Source: ANME-2 cluster archaeon (GTDB taxonomy: Archaea; Halobacteriota; Methanosarcinia; Methanosarcinales; Methanogasteraceae). From it: 5,871 bases of DNA. Below the pieces are notes generated by a model that saw nothing but the letters and a program-made list of their open reading frames with translations, was not told where the DNA came from and did not search any database. Below, one piece after another: positions 1-5,871 of the stretch; position 1 is the first letter of the stretch; every line of letters starts with the position of its first letter. The stretch lies in the NCBI GenBank assembly GCA_003601535.1, contig PIXW01000008.1:1-5871 (forward strand), in the 5' to 3' direction. The translations under genes and the position numbers were made by a program.

Positions 1-671
1 ACCATCGACTCGAAGATTCTCAGCCCGTCATCCGATCCGAGCACCGGTTCGGAGGCGCGCTCAGGATGCGGCATCATCCCGATAACATTTCCTCTCTCAC
101 TCGCAACTCCGGCGATGTTCTCTACCGAGCCGTTCGGATTGGCATCAGCCACAGCATTTCCATCTGAGTCAACATATCGGAACGCAACTCTATGATGCGA
201 ATTCAGGATATGAAGCGTGGCATCGTCCGCAAAGAAATTGCCTTCCCGGTGTGCAATCGGCATTCTCACGATCTCGCCTTCACTGAAATTCGATGTGAAT
301 GCGGTACCAGTATTCTCAACGCGCAGATTGACCCATCTGCAGCAGAACTTTGGATAAACGTTCGTTGTGAGCGCGCCTGGAAGAAGTCCGGATTCGACAA
401 GGATCTGGAATCCGTTGCATATCCCAAGAACGGGCTTACCTTCATCAGCAAGGCGTTTAACCGCGTTCATGATCGGCGTTCTGGCGGCAATCGCACCTGC
501 ACGCAGATAATCGCCATAAGAGAACCCTCCAGGAATTACGACCCCATCATAATCCTTTATTGAGTCCTTGTACCATACCAGATCAGTAGATACGCCGAGA
601 AGATCGCTCAGGATGTGATGCACATCCATATCGCAATTGCTCCCTCCAAATCTGATGACTGCAAACTTCAT
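1..671 (-). CDS. purQ: Phosphoribosylformylglycinamidine synthase subunit PurQ (glutaminase), 3' end outside window
   Basis: Class I glutamine amidotransferase subunit of FGAM synthase. It releases ammonia from glutamine for the PurL-catalysed conversion of FGAR to FGAM in purine synthesis, in the cytoplasm. I translated the minus strand from the ATG at 671. The frame is open for 223 codons to the window edge. The protein begins [14 protein letters not shown], typical of PurQ, then has [15 protein letters not shown] (the conserved oxyanion/GFSYGD region). The nucleophile-elbow motif CNGFQ follows, with Cys85, and later MPHPE with His202 and Glu204, completing a Cys-His-Glu triad. The last codons read IFESMV, close to where PurQ proteins normally end, so probably only a few residues are missing. 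The start overlaps the purS stop as ATGA, implying coupled translation. Identity is very secure; the exact C-terminus cannot be seen. Confidence 0.97.
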   Translation of the reverse strand, partial: MKFAVIRFGGSNCDMDVHHILSDLLGVSTDLVWYKDSIKDYDGVVIPGGFSYGDYLRAGAIAARTPIMNAVKRLADEGKPVLGICNGFQILVESGLLPGALTTNVYPKFCCRWVNLRVENTGTAFTSNFSEGEIVRMPIAHREGNFFADDATLHILNSHHRVAFRYVDSDGNAVADANPNGSVENIAGVASERGNVIGMMPHPERASEPVLGSDDGLRIFESM

Positions 672-916
672 CGTATCTCAATCGAATAATTGTGGATCAC
701 AGGATTTGCAAGCATCCTTCTGCACATCTCATCCACCCTCTCCGCAGCATCCTCTTTACAATCGGCTTCCAGTTCGATCAGCAGTTTCTTTGCTGTGCGG
801 ACGCTCGTAACGGTATAACCCAGATGCATGAGCGCACGAGTTATCGTATCCCCTTCCGGATCGAGCATGCCATCTTTCAGTTGTATGGTGATCTCAGCAC
901 GATATAACATTTGCAT
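668..916 (-). CDS. purS: Phosphoribosylformylglycinamidine synthase subunit PurS
   Basis: Small structural subunit that bridges PurQ and PurL in the three-part FGAM synthase found in archaea and Gram-positive bacteria. The 82-residue length is normal for the family. The sequence has the expected beta-alpha-beta pattern: a first strand ([10 protein letters not shown]), the signature [20 protein letters not shown] around residues 15-34, a [16 protein letters not shown] strand pair, and a C-terminal helix and strand ending YSIEIR. The first ATG (916) is used here; a second ATG two codons later (910) is equally plausible and closer to the usual N-terminus. No strong Shine-Dalgarno precedes either. 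An AT-rich TTTTTATC about 20-25 bases upstream could be a weak TATA box giving a nearly leaderless mRNA, but it is not compelling. The gene lies 34 bases after the Zn-ribbon gene and its TGA overlaps the purQ ATG. Confidence 0.95.
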   Translation of the reverse strand: MQMLYRAEITIQLKDGMLDPEGDTITRALMHLGYTVTSVRTAKKLLIELEADCKEDAAERVDEMCRRMLANPVIHNYSIEIR

Positions 917-950
917 ACCAGATCATCCCGGTACGATAAAAATGTATGGT

Positions 951-1283
951 TCACTGATCCTTCTTGCTTTTCTCGAAGATAGATGGCAGATGTACGAGAT
1001 ACCGCCCATCTTCCTTTACAGACATGATGATCTCTTCCCTGTCGAGCAGCGATTTAAGATTCAATTCATAAGACCCCTTCTCAAGAATACGGATCGATTC
1101 CACCTCCAGTTCCTCTTTCTCTTCCATTTCTGGCTCTTCCAGCTCTGTTTCTGTAATCTCTTCGGTTTCAGACTTTGCTGGCACGTACAAGAACTTGTTC
1201 CATCCGCACTCCGGGCAGCCGTTCAGGATATCGGCTGAACCATCCTCAAAGATGTGTCCGCATTTCGTGCATTTGTGGGGCAT
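951..1283 (-). CDS. Archaeal Zn-ribbon protein (COG3364 type), function unknown
   Basis: A 110-residue protein. The N-terminal zinc ribbon has two knuckles, CTKCG (Cys5, Cys8) and CPECG (Cys23, Cys26), enough for one four-cysteine zinc site. A Glu/Thr-rich acidic linker spans about residues 38-62. A compact C-terminal segment (about 62-104) begins ESIRILEKGSYELNL and ends YLVHLPSIF. From memory, the MPHKCTKCG start together with the SYELNL segment is characteristic of a conserved archaeal family annotated only as Zn-ribbon containing protein. The role is unestablished; binding of nucleic acid or of a protein partner is a guess from the fold. It is co-directional with purS-purQ downstream (34-base gap) and with the membrane-protein gene upstream (71-base gap). 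A GGAGAT lies about 12 bases before the ATG, long for a Shine-Dalgarno. A TATA-like GATAAAAAG (1311-1319) may give it its own promoter. Confidence 0.88.
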   Translation of the reverse strand: MPHKCTKCGHIFEDGSADILNGCPECGWNKFLYVPAKSETEEITETELEEPEMEEKEELEVESIRILEKGSYELNLKSLLDREEIIMSVKEDGRYLVHLPSIFEKSKKDQ

Positions 1284-1354
1284 GTCTGTTGTTCTATCTC
1301 CATCGGTATTCTTTTTATCGTTCCCGGCGGTCTGTGAAGTTGCATTCGAAGCTG

Positions 1355-1699
1355 TTATGGTAGATGACCTGAGATGATTGATGCAACCCTAACACCAGCA
1401 ATCACGAACAGGGAAATTATAAAGGTCTCCACCCCGGCTTTAAGGCTTATCTCTCTCATAAAAAGTGCTGCACCAACATCGGTCAGGATACTAAATCCCA
1501 ACGCTGCTATCAGCCCATATTGCTTAAAAATCAGAACCATAACCACTATCAATGGAAGAGAGATCATCGTTCCTATAATCGATACATAAACGATGTTTGT
1601 CCGCGTAGCATTCACTATGACATTCGTCATACCCGCCATCCTCGGGCACAATATAAAAAGCGCAAACGCAATCGATGTCACTATCGTCGCATACATCAT
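1355..1699 (-). CDS. Small four-helix membrane protein, unknown function
   Basis: Not recognised. The frame is open from an ATG at 1726 (123 residues), but the start at 1699 is preferred. There a clear GGGAGG (1705-1710) precedes tandem ATG ATG codons by 5 bases, while the longer version would begin with a hydrophilic MGKQHREDD that is itself the ribosome-binding site translated. The resulting 114-residue protein is almost wholly hydrophobic. Predicted helices, by eye, fall at about residues 2-18, 35-58, 60-81 and 88-110. The second and third are joined by FKQYG and the third and fourth by REISLKAG. There is no signal-peptide cleavage motif, cysteine pair or metal-binding cluster. It starts 56 bases after the glycogen synthase-like gene and is probably cotranscribed with it. 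A transporter subunit or small integral membrane protein are both possible; no function can be assigned. Confidence 0.8.
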   Translation of the reverse strand: MMYATIVTSIAFALFILCPRMAGMTNVIVNATRTNIVYVSIIGTMISLPLIVVMVLIFKQYGLIAALGFSILTDVGAALFMREISLKAGVETFIISLFVIAGVRVASIISGHLP

Positions 1700-1704
1700 A
1701 TCAT

Positions 1705-1710
1705 CCTCCC
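1705..1710 (-). promoter_or_regulatory. Shine-Dalgarno site that sets the start of the membrane-protein gene
   Basis: The minus strand reads GGGAGG, five bases before the ATG at 1699. It is the best ribosome-binding site in the window and falls inside the longer open frame that begins at 1726, which argues for the shorter protein. Confidence 0.75.
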
Positions 1711-1755
1711 TATGTTGTTTACCCATTGTTCATCCAACCGCTGAGAAGGTTTCAC

Positions 1756-3543
1756 TCATCTATCTCGTACCAGCATCTTGTAATACTGGCTGACCGGATC
1801 TGTCCAGTTCATCGCCTTCGCAAGCATATATGCCTCCTCGGAAAGGAGGCTGTACTTGACCTTGTCCTGCAGAAATGTTCGCGTGAAGTAATCGATGGCA
1901 AGCGCATAATCCACCACGATCTCGGTATATGACAGGTCGATATTGTCCACGACCACAACACCGCCCATGCCGATCGTGACCAACCGTTTTGTACTCTTTA
2001 GTGCATCGCTGAAACCACATATCCTGCTTACGATACTTGGAGTTGCCTCCTTGCCAGCCTCGAGACCTGTTAGCAGGAACGGCTCGTATCTCGATGGAAA
2101 TATACCTGCGACGCAGCCAGCCATCACCTCATCGGTCGAGAGTCCGAGCGCGCCATCATTCACTCCGGCCCACTGCGGATACGGAATCGCTGCAACCCTC
2201 CTGCTCGTTGCGAGATTTAAGCATTCCAGTTTGCGCTCTTCAACCATCTTTTTCAATCTGAGTTCCTCGCCGACTACAATCTCATCAGGCAGATTGATCG
2301 GAAAACCTTCCGGAAGTTTATCCGTTGATTTTGGTCCATGAGCAGTTATCAAAAAGCAAACAACCCTGACATCATCCTCAAGAACTCCACCAAGAACTTC
2401 GCTGTTTAATAGACGGTCATACACTATCAGAGCATCCAGTAGATCAGGATATCCCTTGTTCTCGAGTTCGATTCTGGATATTGTGAATATCGGAATGATA
2501 TGTTTCGGATTGAAATCTCCGCCAACGAATTGTTTGAGATTATCTGCAACAAAATTCTGGATGTGTTCCCTGCATCGATCCTTCTTATCCCAGTCGATCT
2601 CCCACCGATCCGTGCTGATGCCGTTTCTCACAACCATGCCATCGAGCCCGTGGAACAGTTTCGCCTCTTTCCTTGTCGAATCCCCGACAAAGGTCACGAC
2701 ATCTGCATATCTTGCAAGCGATTCGAGCATCGCATTGCCGACCGGCGTCCATGCACTCCATGTGCTATCTCCTGTTGAGAACTTCTCGATCGATTGATAT
2801 CCCCATCCCCTTCCCGGAATGGTCGCATGGAGGGTCGCAACAGTTCTGACTGGAATTCCCAGTTTCTTCAGTCTCGCAATCGCGTAAAAGACGCCAAACT
2901 CATGGCAGTGAAGCGATACGCTGATTCTCGGCAGAAGAGATATCGCAAACCGCGATATATCCTCATCATGGTATTTCTTTGCCTTTTCTGTACCGATGGT
3001 TACAAACGCGCGCACAAACTCGGATATAGCATACGAGAGATTAAGATAATGCGTATATTCCCGTCCATATCCGGTCTTCTCGTATTCCAGTGAGTTCAGA
3101 CCAGTGAGTTCATAAGCCTCCCATTTTACCCGGTTGGAGAGCGTCATCTCCTCGTCACCATATCCTGTGATGATCGAATCAAATTCATTGCAATCGAAGA
3201 GGAGATAACCAATATTAACATCATTGACAGCTCTTGAGCCAGTTGCAACACTGATATTCTCTTTTGCAAGAATATCGAGTGCGGATTTGAGTTCCTCGCC
3301 CATCTCCATCGGTTTCAGTTCACTCATATCAGTGACCCGGTTCACACCGGTGTTCCAGTCAGCACCCGTGTATCGGTAATTCGGACCAAGAACCAGAATG
3401 TTTGATTCATATAAGTCATCAGATTCAGGAAGTGATGCGAGTGTGGTCGCTTCTGCATCGATCACCTCCCATATTCCGCCCATCTTGTTCGATTTCGGAC
3501 CTGCTTCTTCGCCAGCCAGTACGATCCAGTGCTGTTCGATCAT
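1756..3543 (-). CDS. GT3-type (eukaryote-like) glycogen synthase-like glycosyltransferase
   Basis: GT-B fold glucosyltransferase, probably extending alpha-1,4-glucan from a nucleotide-glucose in the cytoplasm. Numbering from the GTG at 3552 (598 residues), the nucleotide-sugar loop is NKMGG (22-26), followed by HEFG (217-220) and TLHATIPGRGW (240-250). SRIELENKG (359-367) supplies Arg360 and Lys366, and FPSRYEP (485-491) leads into an E-x7-E pair (Glu490, Glu498). The Arg-x5-Lys spacing matches yeast and animal glycogen synthase (GT3) rather than bacterial GlgA (Arg-x4-Lys). HEFG and THAT-like motifs also match GT3, suggesting UDP-glucose as donor. At about 595 residues it is shorter than the eukaryotic enzymes (about 700). 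I see no C-terminal arginine cluster like the one that binds glucose-6-phosphate, so allosteric control is probably absent. The ATG at 3543 is preferred over the GTG at 3552 because GGTG precedes it by 6 bases and a TATA-like element lies about 28 bases upstream. Many genomes would label it glgA. Confidence 0.9.
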   Translation of the reverse strand: MIEQHWIVLAGEEAGPKSNKMGGIWEVIDAEATTLASLPESDDLYESNILVLGPNYRYTGADWNTGVNRVTDMSELKPMEMGEELKSALDILAKENISVATGSRAVNDVNIGYLLFDCNEFDSIITGYGDEEMTLSNRVKWEAYELTGLNSLEYEKTGYGREYTHYLNLSYAISEFVRAFVTIGTEKAKKYHDEDISRFAISLLPRISVSLHCHEFGVFYAIARLKKLGIPVRTVATLHATIPGRGWGYQSIEKFSTGDSTWSAWTPVGNAMLESLARYADVVTFVGDSTRKEAKLFHGLDGMVVRNGISTDRWEIDWDKKDRCREHIQNFVADNLKQFVGGDFNPKHIIPIFTISRIELENKGYPDLLDALIVYDRLLNSEVLGGVLEDDVRVVCFLITAHGPKSTDKLPEGFPINLPDEIVVGEELRLKKMVEERKLECLNLATSRRVAAIPYPQWAGVNDGALGLSTDEVMAGCVAGIFPSRYEPFLLTGLEAGKEATPSIVSRICGFSDALKSTKRLVTIGMGGVVVVDNIDLSYTEIVVDYALAIDYFTRTFLQDKVKYSLLSEEAYMLAKAMNWTDPVSQYYKMLVRDR

Positions 3544-3565
3544 TGATAACACCAGTTAGGGTATG

Positions 3566-3576
3566 CTATAGTATAG
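3566..3576 (-). promoter_or_regulatory. Candidate TATA element for the glycogen synthase-like gene
   Basis: The minus strand reads CTATACTATAG, a perfect 5-bp palindrome around one central base, in an AT-rich gap. Its centre is about 28 bases before the ATG at 3543, the distance expected between an archaeal TATA box and a transcription start at or just before that codon. It is not a close match to the consensus TTTAWATA, so this is tentative. If used, it excludes the GTG start at 3552 and means the gene need not depend on read-through from the acidic protein gene. Confidence 0.35.
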
Positions 3577-3614
3577 ATAGTAAAGTATTTCATGCGTAAG
3601 TAATGGATTATAGT

Positions 3615-4289
3615 CTATTTATTCACATACACATCTTTTAATTCTTTTATCCTGTTGATGGTGGTATCCCAATCTGGCTCCTCGCCGGTCAGGGCATCCA
3701 GCGAATCGGATGAATCAGGAAGCTCTGGTACCTGTTGCAGTGGTTCGGGTTCAGATTCAGATTCAGATTCAGGTTCAGGTTCAGGTTTGGAGTCAGGAAG
3801 TTTGATGACGGTACTGATCTCCGGTGCTTTCAGTTCAAAGTCTGGTGGCAATTCTTCGTCATCCATGATCTGAGGTGGGTGAGAGTTGTCGTCTTCGGAT
3901 GATCCGGCATCTCCGACAGTCTCTGTTTCCTCCACCATATTGCTCATACCTTTGAGATCAACGGATGTTTCGGTCTCCATGCACTCAGGTGTCTCATTCA
4001 TCTCACCAGGAACAGTTGATTCCCGGTATTGTTGATTCGGGTACTGTCTGTGCATCTTCCTGAGAATATCGAATGCCATCAGCGCGATATCCCTGTTTTC
4101 GCGGTACAACACATCATCTTTGAGTATCCTGCGTACGTTTTCAAGTTCAACGTAATCTGTGAGCACATCGATCGTCTTGAGTACGCCTTTGAGCTCCGCA
4201 TCGTTTGTAGGAGCTAGGATATCGTTCAACATCGTTGTTATGTGATGATCAATATCACGGTTGTTACCAGTCTGCATACTATCCCCCAT
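3615..4289 (-). CDS. Acidic, low-complexity protein with N-terminal helical domain, unknown function
   Basis: Not recognised. The protein has 224 residues. Residues 12-84 look like a compact all-helical domain (ITTMLNDILAP, LKGVLKTIDVLTDYV, ENVRRILKDDVLY, IALMAFDILRKMHRQYP), loosely like a HEAT-type or other small helical bundle. Residues 85-205 are strongly acidic and probably disordered, rich in Glu, Asp, Ser and Pro. This part includes the run PEPEPESESESEPEP (169-183), encoded by a hexanucleotide tandem repeat. The last 19 residues (DWDTTINRIKELKDVYVNK) form a likely terminal helix. No signal peptide, membrane segment or cysteine motif is seen. It may be a cytoplasmic scaffold or adaptor, but that is a guess. 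The ATG at 4289 is used here; a second ATG at 4277 follows a GGGGGA and could be the true start. It is first in the minus-strand series, with a TATA box at 4337-4345. Confidence 0.75.
   Translation of the reverse strand: MGDSMQTGNNRDIDHHITTMLNDILAPTNDAELKGVLKTIDVLTDYVELENVRRILKDDVLYRENRDIALMAFDILRKMHRQYPNQQYRESTVPGEMNETPECMETETSVDLKGMSNMVEETETVGDAGSSEDDNSHPPQIMDDEELPPDFELKAPEISTVIKLPDSKPEPEPESESESEPEPLQQVPELPDSSDSLDALTGEEPDWDTTINRIKELKDVYVNK
3742..3795. repeat. Imperfect hexanucleotide tandem repeat (about 9 units) inside the acidic protein gene
   Basis: Plus-strand units run GGTTCG, GGTTCA, three GATTCA, two GGTTCA, GGTTTG and GAGTCA, all in register at a six-base period. On the minus strand they encode alternating Glu-Pro and Glu-Ser dipeptides. 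Because the unit is six bases, slippage would change protein length by two residues per unit without breaking the frame. Confidence 0.9.
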
Positions 4290-4336
4290 GATTCTTCTAT
4301 GTTAATATCACAGAAATCACATAAGTAGTTTTTGGA

Positions 4337-4345
4337 TATTTATAA
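4337..4345 (-). promoter_or_regulatory. TATA box of the acidic protein gene, possibly bidirectional
   Basis: The minus strand reads TTATAAATA, close to the archaeal TATA consensus. It lies 48 bases before the ATG at 4289, predicting a transcript start near 4312-4315 and a short leader of about 25 bases. The surrounding TATTTATAATA is nearly symmetrical, so the same element could also point transcription toward larC, with a start near 4370. The second direction is inference only. Confidence 0.55.
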
Positions 4346-4399
4346 TAATGCACTTCAGTAACTAACATTTTTAGATCGCACCAAGTTTTACCGTAGAGT

Positions 4400-4468
4400 G
4401 CGCAGAGGTGTCAGAAAACACAGCACGAATCAGCATCGGATTGGAAACACGATATCTGCCTCTGTCGC
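4400..4468. repeat. Imperfect long inverted repeat in the larC upstream region
   Basis: The left arm has GCG, CAGAGG and CAGA (4400-4415) and the right arm TCTG, CCTCTG and CGC (4455-4468). These give 13 potential base pairs interrupted by a 3-base bulge on the left and a 1-base bulge on the right, enclosing about 39 bases. The repeat lies 62-130 bases before the larC ATG. It could be a hairpin in a long leader if transcription starts at the distal TATA element, a regulator site, or coincidence. I recognise no known RNA family. Confidence 0.35.
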
Positions 4469-4499
4469 AATTCAATCATTCTTTTACAAATCCTCAAAA

Positions 4500-4507
4500 T
4501 TTATATG
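4500..4507 (+). promoter_or_regulatory. TATA box of larC, predicting a leaderless mRNA
   Basis: TTTATATG, preceded by TCAAAA as a possible BRE. Its centre is about 26 bases before the ATG at 4530, so transcription should begin at or within a few bases of that start codon. The 22 bases between box and ATG contain no Shine-Dalgarno, which fits a leaderless message. This is the main evidence against the longer in-frame start at 4398. Confidence 0.7.
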
Positions 4508-4529
4508 CATCCCGCACATACGATCGTCC

Positions 4530-5705
4530 ATGACCAACCTGATCTTCGATCCGTTCATGGGTGCGTCCGGAGATATGGTCATCGCTGCCCTGATCGATCT
4601 CGGGGCAGATTCATCGTATATAAAAGAGGTCATGGAATCGGCGGCACCGGTTACTGTAAATATCAGCAGAACATCAAGAGGAGGGATTGCTGCGACCAGC
4701 GTATCAGTGATTCCGGATACATCAACAACCCGCACATACCCTGATATTGTAGCGGGTATCCGGTCATCAGAATTACCGGACCCGATGATCGAGGACGCTG
4801 CCGCCATCTTTGATCGCATCGCTTCTGCTGAATCAACGATCCACAATATATCAAAGGATCAACTTCATTTTCATGAAATCGGGCAGGCAGATGCCATTTC
4901 CGATGTAGTTGGAGCATGTGCCGCGATCCATGATCTTGCTCCTTCTGCGATCTTCTGCACACGGATCATGACAGGAACCGGCTTTGTGAAGACAGCACAC
5001 GGGATATTCCCGGTACCGGCTCCTGCCACGCTTGAGATTCTATGTGATTCGAAACTCTCATGGGAATACGGAAGTATCGAACATGAACTGCTGACTCCGA
5101 CCGGCGCTGCGATACTCGCACACATAGCAGAGCCTTACATCCCGGGATGTATCGCAACCCGGATCGGATACGGGGCAGGAAAAGCAGATCTTGAAATCCC
5201 GAATGTGCTCCGCGCCATTCTTTGCGATGATGCACCCCTTCAAAGAGATGATGTTGAGGTGCTCGAGACATCGGTCGATGATGTGACCGGCGAGGTGCTT
5301 GGCAATCTGATTGAGGAACTGGTCGCAATGGGCGCTTATGATGTGGCAGTGATTCCTGCAACGATGAAAAAAGGAAGGAGCGGACATCTGATCCAGGTGA
5401 TCGTAAAACCAGGAGATTCTGCACGGATAGCACGCAGAATCGTTGAGGAGACCGGCTCACTTGGCGTGCGCATATCCCCAACCAAACACAGGTTGATCGC
5501 TGAGCGAAGAATGGAATCGGTCAAGATTACGATCGATAACAGACAGTGGGAGGCTGCGATCAAGATAGCAACCGATAGTAACAGCAATATCCTGAATATA
5601 TCAGCCGAGTTTGAGGATGCGAAGAGGATTGCGCATGAGACCGGCATGCCTGTGCGCGAGGTGATGCGCAGGATCGTGGATTGCGCATGGGAACACAGAA
5701 TCTGA
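4530..5705 (+). CDS. larC: Nickel insertion protein LarC (nickel-pincer cofactor synthesis)
   Basis: CTP-dependent cyclometallase that inserts nickel into pyridinium-3,5-bisthiocarboxylic acid mononucleotide. It makes the nickel-pincer nucleotide cofactor first known from lactate racemase; it acts in the cytoplasm. The 391-residue protein begins MTNLIFDPFMGASGDM, the family's diagnostic N-terminus. It continues with LHFHEIGQADAISDVVG (112-128, His113 and His115 as candidate metal ligands), HGIFPVPAPAT (157-167) and ELLTPTGAAIL (186-196). The C-terminal half has the LarC2-type motifs SVDDVTGEVLG (248-258) and MKKGRSGH (279-286). In Lactobacillus plantarum the two halves are joined by programmed frameshifting; here they form one continuous frame with a short linker near residue 232. 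No larA, larB or larE is visible, so the client enzyme is unknown. The frame extends upstream to 4398, but that extension lacks family features and spans the promoter. It is transcribed divergently from the acidic protein gene. Confidence 0.95.
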   Translation: MTNLIFDPFMGASGDMVIAALIDLGADSSYIKEVMESAAPVTVNISRTSRGGIAATSVSVIPDTSTTRTYPDIVAGIRSSELPDPMIEDAAAIFDRIASAESTIHNISKDQLHFHEIGQADAISDVVGACAAIHDLAPSAIFCTRIMTGTGFVKTAHGIFPVPAPATLEILCDSKLSWEYGSIEHELLTPTGAAILAHIAEPYIPGCIATRIGYGAGKADLEIPNVLRAILCDDAPLQRDDVEVLETSVDDVTGEVLGNLIEELVAMGAYDVAVIPATMKKGRSGHLIQVIVKPGDSARIARRIVEETGSLGVRISPTKHRLIAERRMESVKITIDNRQWEAAIKIATDSNSNILNISAEFEDAKRIAHETGMPVREVMRRIVDCAWEHRI

Positions 5706-5871
5706 CCTTTACGGTCTCGATGCCTCTTCTCCCGGAAACGAGACCGATGCCAGCAAGCAGGATTACAGCAATGAAGATCACAAAAACAGTAACAGGGAAC
5801 TGGTGGCAGTCCAGGGAGATAAGACCGTACTTAATAGAATCGATCTCTCATTTCAATGAGGCAAGGGTTTA
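5706..5871. other. Right flank after larC, content undecided
   Basis: On the plus strand one frame is open from an ATG at 5687 (overlapping the larC end) through ATGs at 5720, 5747 and 5771 to the window edge. From 5771 it reads MKITKTVTGNWWQSREI and onward. It could be the start of a gene, but no convincing ribosome site or family match supports it. On the minus strand a frame open after a TGA at 5848-5850 encodes a hydrophobic segment (VFVIFIAVILLAGIGLVSG) followed by two arginines, resembling a C-terminal membrane anchor. It has no proper upstream frame and continues into antisense of larC. At most one of these is real, and neither can be called. Confidence 0.3.
5712..5746. repeat. Perfect 8-bp inverted repeat just after larC
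   Basis: CGGTCTCG (5712-5719) and CGAGACCG (5739-5746) flank 19 bases. It begins 6 bases after the larC stop. As RNA it would form a GC-rich stem, so a transcript-end or stabilising hairpin is possible, but no T-run follows as is usual for archaeal termination. A 7-base direct repeat, CGATGCC, recurs 27 bases apart (5718-5724 and 5745-5751) and partly overlaps both arms, so a protein-binding site is an alternative. Confidence 0.5.

Noticed and set aside
192..563. Plus-strand open frame of 123 codons
   Set aside because: It lies wholly antisense to purQ, which has all catalytic motifs on the minus strand.
1943..2341. Plus-strand open frame of 132 codons
   Set aside because: It is antisense to the conserved C-terminal half of the glycogen synthase-like gene, and its Ser/Thr/Pro-rich translation looks like a shadow.
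3742..3795. CRISPR-like array
   Set aside because: The units are six bases with no spacers; this is a simple in-frame coding repeat.
3655..3873. Plus-strand Gly/Ser-repeat open frame
   Set aside because: It is the antisense reading of the hexanucleotide repeat in the acidic protein gene, with no promoter or ribosome site.
4398..4529. 44-residue N-terminal extension of the larC frame
   Set aside because: It has no family resemblance, contains the TATA box at 4500-4507, and the diagnostic LarC N-terminus begins exactly at the ATG at 4530.
4966..5481. Minus-strand open frame of 171 codons
   Set aside because: It is antisense to the conserved core of larC; its Arg/Ser/His-rich composition is typical of a shadow frame.
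5712..5746. Bacterial-style intrinsic terminator
   Set aside because: The stem is present but no T-run follows on the plus strand, and archaeal termination does not usually rely on such hairpins.

Overview
The window looks archaeal, most likely a methanogen-related euryarchaeon. The evidence is the gene set (stand-alone PurS and PurQ, an archaeal Zn-ribbon protein of the COG3364 type, a eukaryote-like GT3 glycogen synthase), an archaeal TATA box directly before a leaderless-looking larC, and a mix of leaderless and Shine-Dalgarno starts. The lineage is an inference from gene content only. Nothing resembles a mobile element, CRISPR array, tRNA or rRNA.

The left 4.3 kb is a minus-strand series, read from right to left. 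First is an acidic low-complexity protein of unknown function (4289-3615). Next is a GT3-type glycogen synthase-like glycosyltransferase (3543 or 3552 to 1756), then a small four-helix membrane protein of unknown function (1699-1355). A Zn-ribbon protein follows (1283-951), then purS (916-668) and purQ (671 to beyond the left edge). purS and purQ overlap by ATGA and encode two subunits of the phosphoribosylformylglycinamidine (FGAM) synthase complex of purine synthesis. The others are merely co-directional, with gaps of about 35-75 bases, so a single operon is possible but not shown.

A divergent intergenic region (4290-4529) separates this series from the plus-strand gene larC (4530-5705), the nickel-inserting enzyme of nickel-pincer-nucleotide cofactor synthesis. 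The region holds a near-symmetrical TATA element that could serve both strands, an imperfect long inverted repeat, and a second TATA box 23-30 bases before the larC ATG. The last 166 bases contain a perfect 8-bp inverted repeat and reading frames open on both strands, none of which can be assigned.

Most of the window is ordinary housekeeping and carbohydrate metabolism, and I see no convincing new system. The least explained items are the acidic protein with its in-frame hexanucleotide repeat, the small membrane protein, and the flanking DNA on either side of larC.
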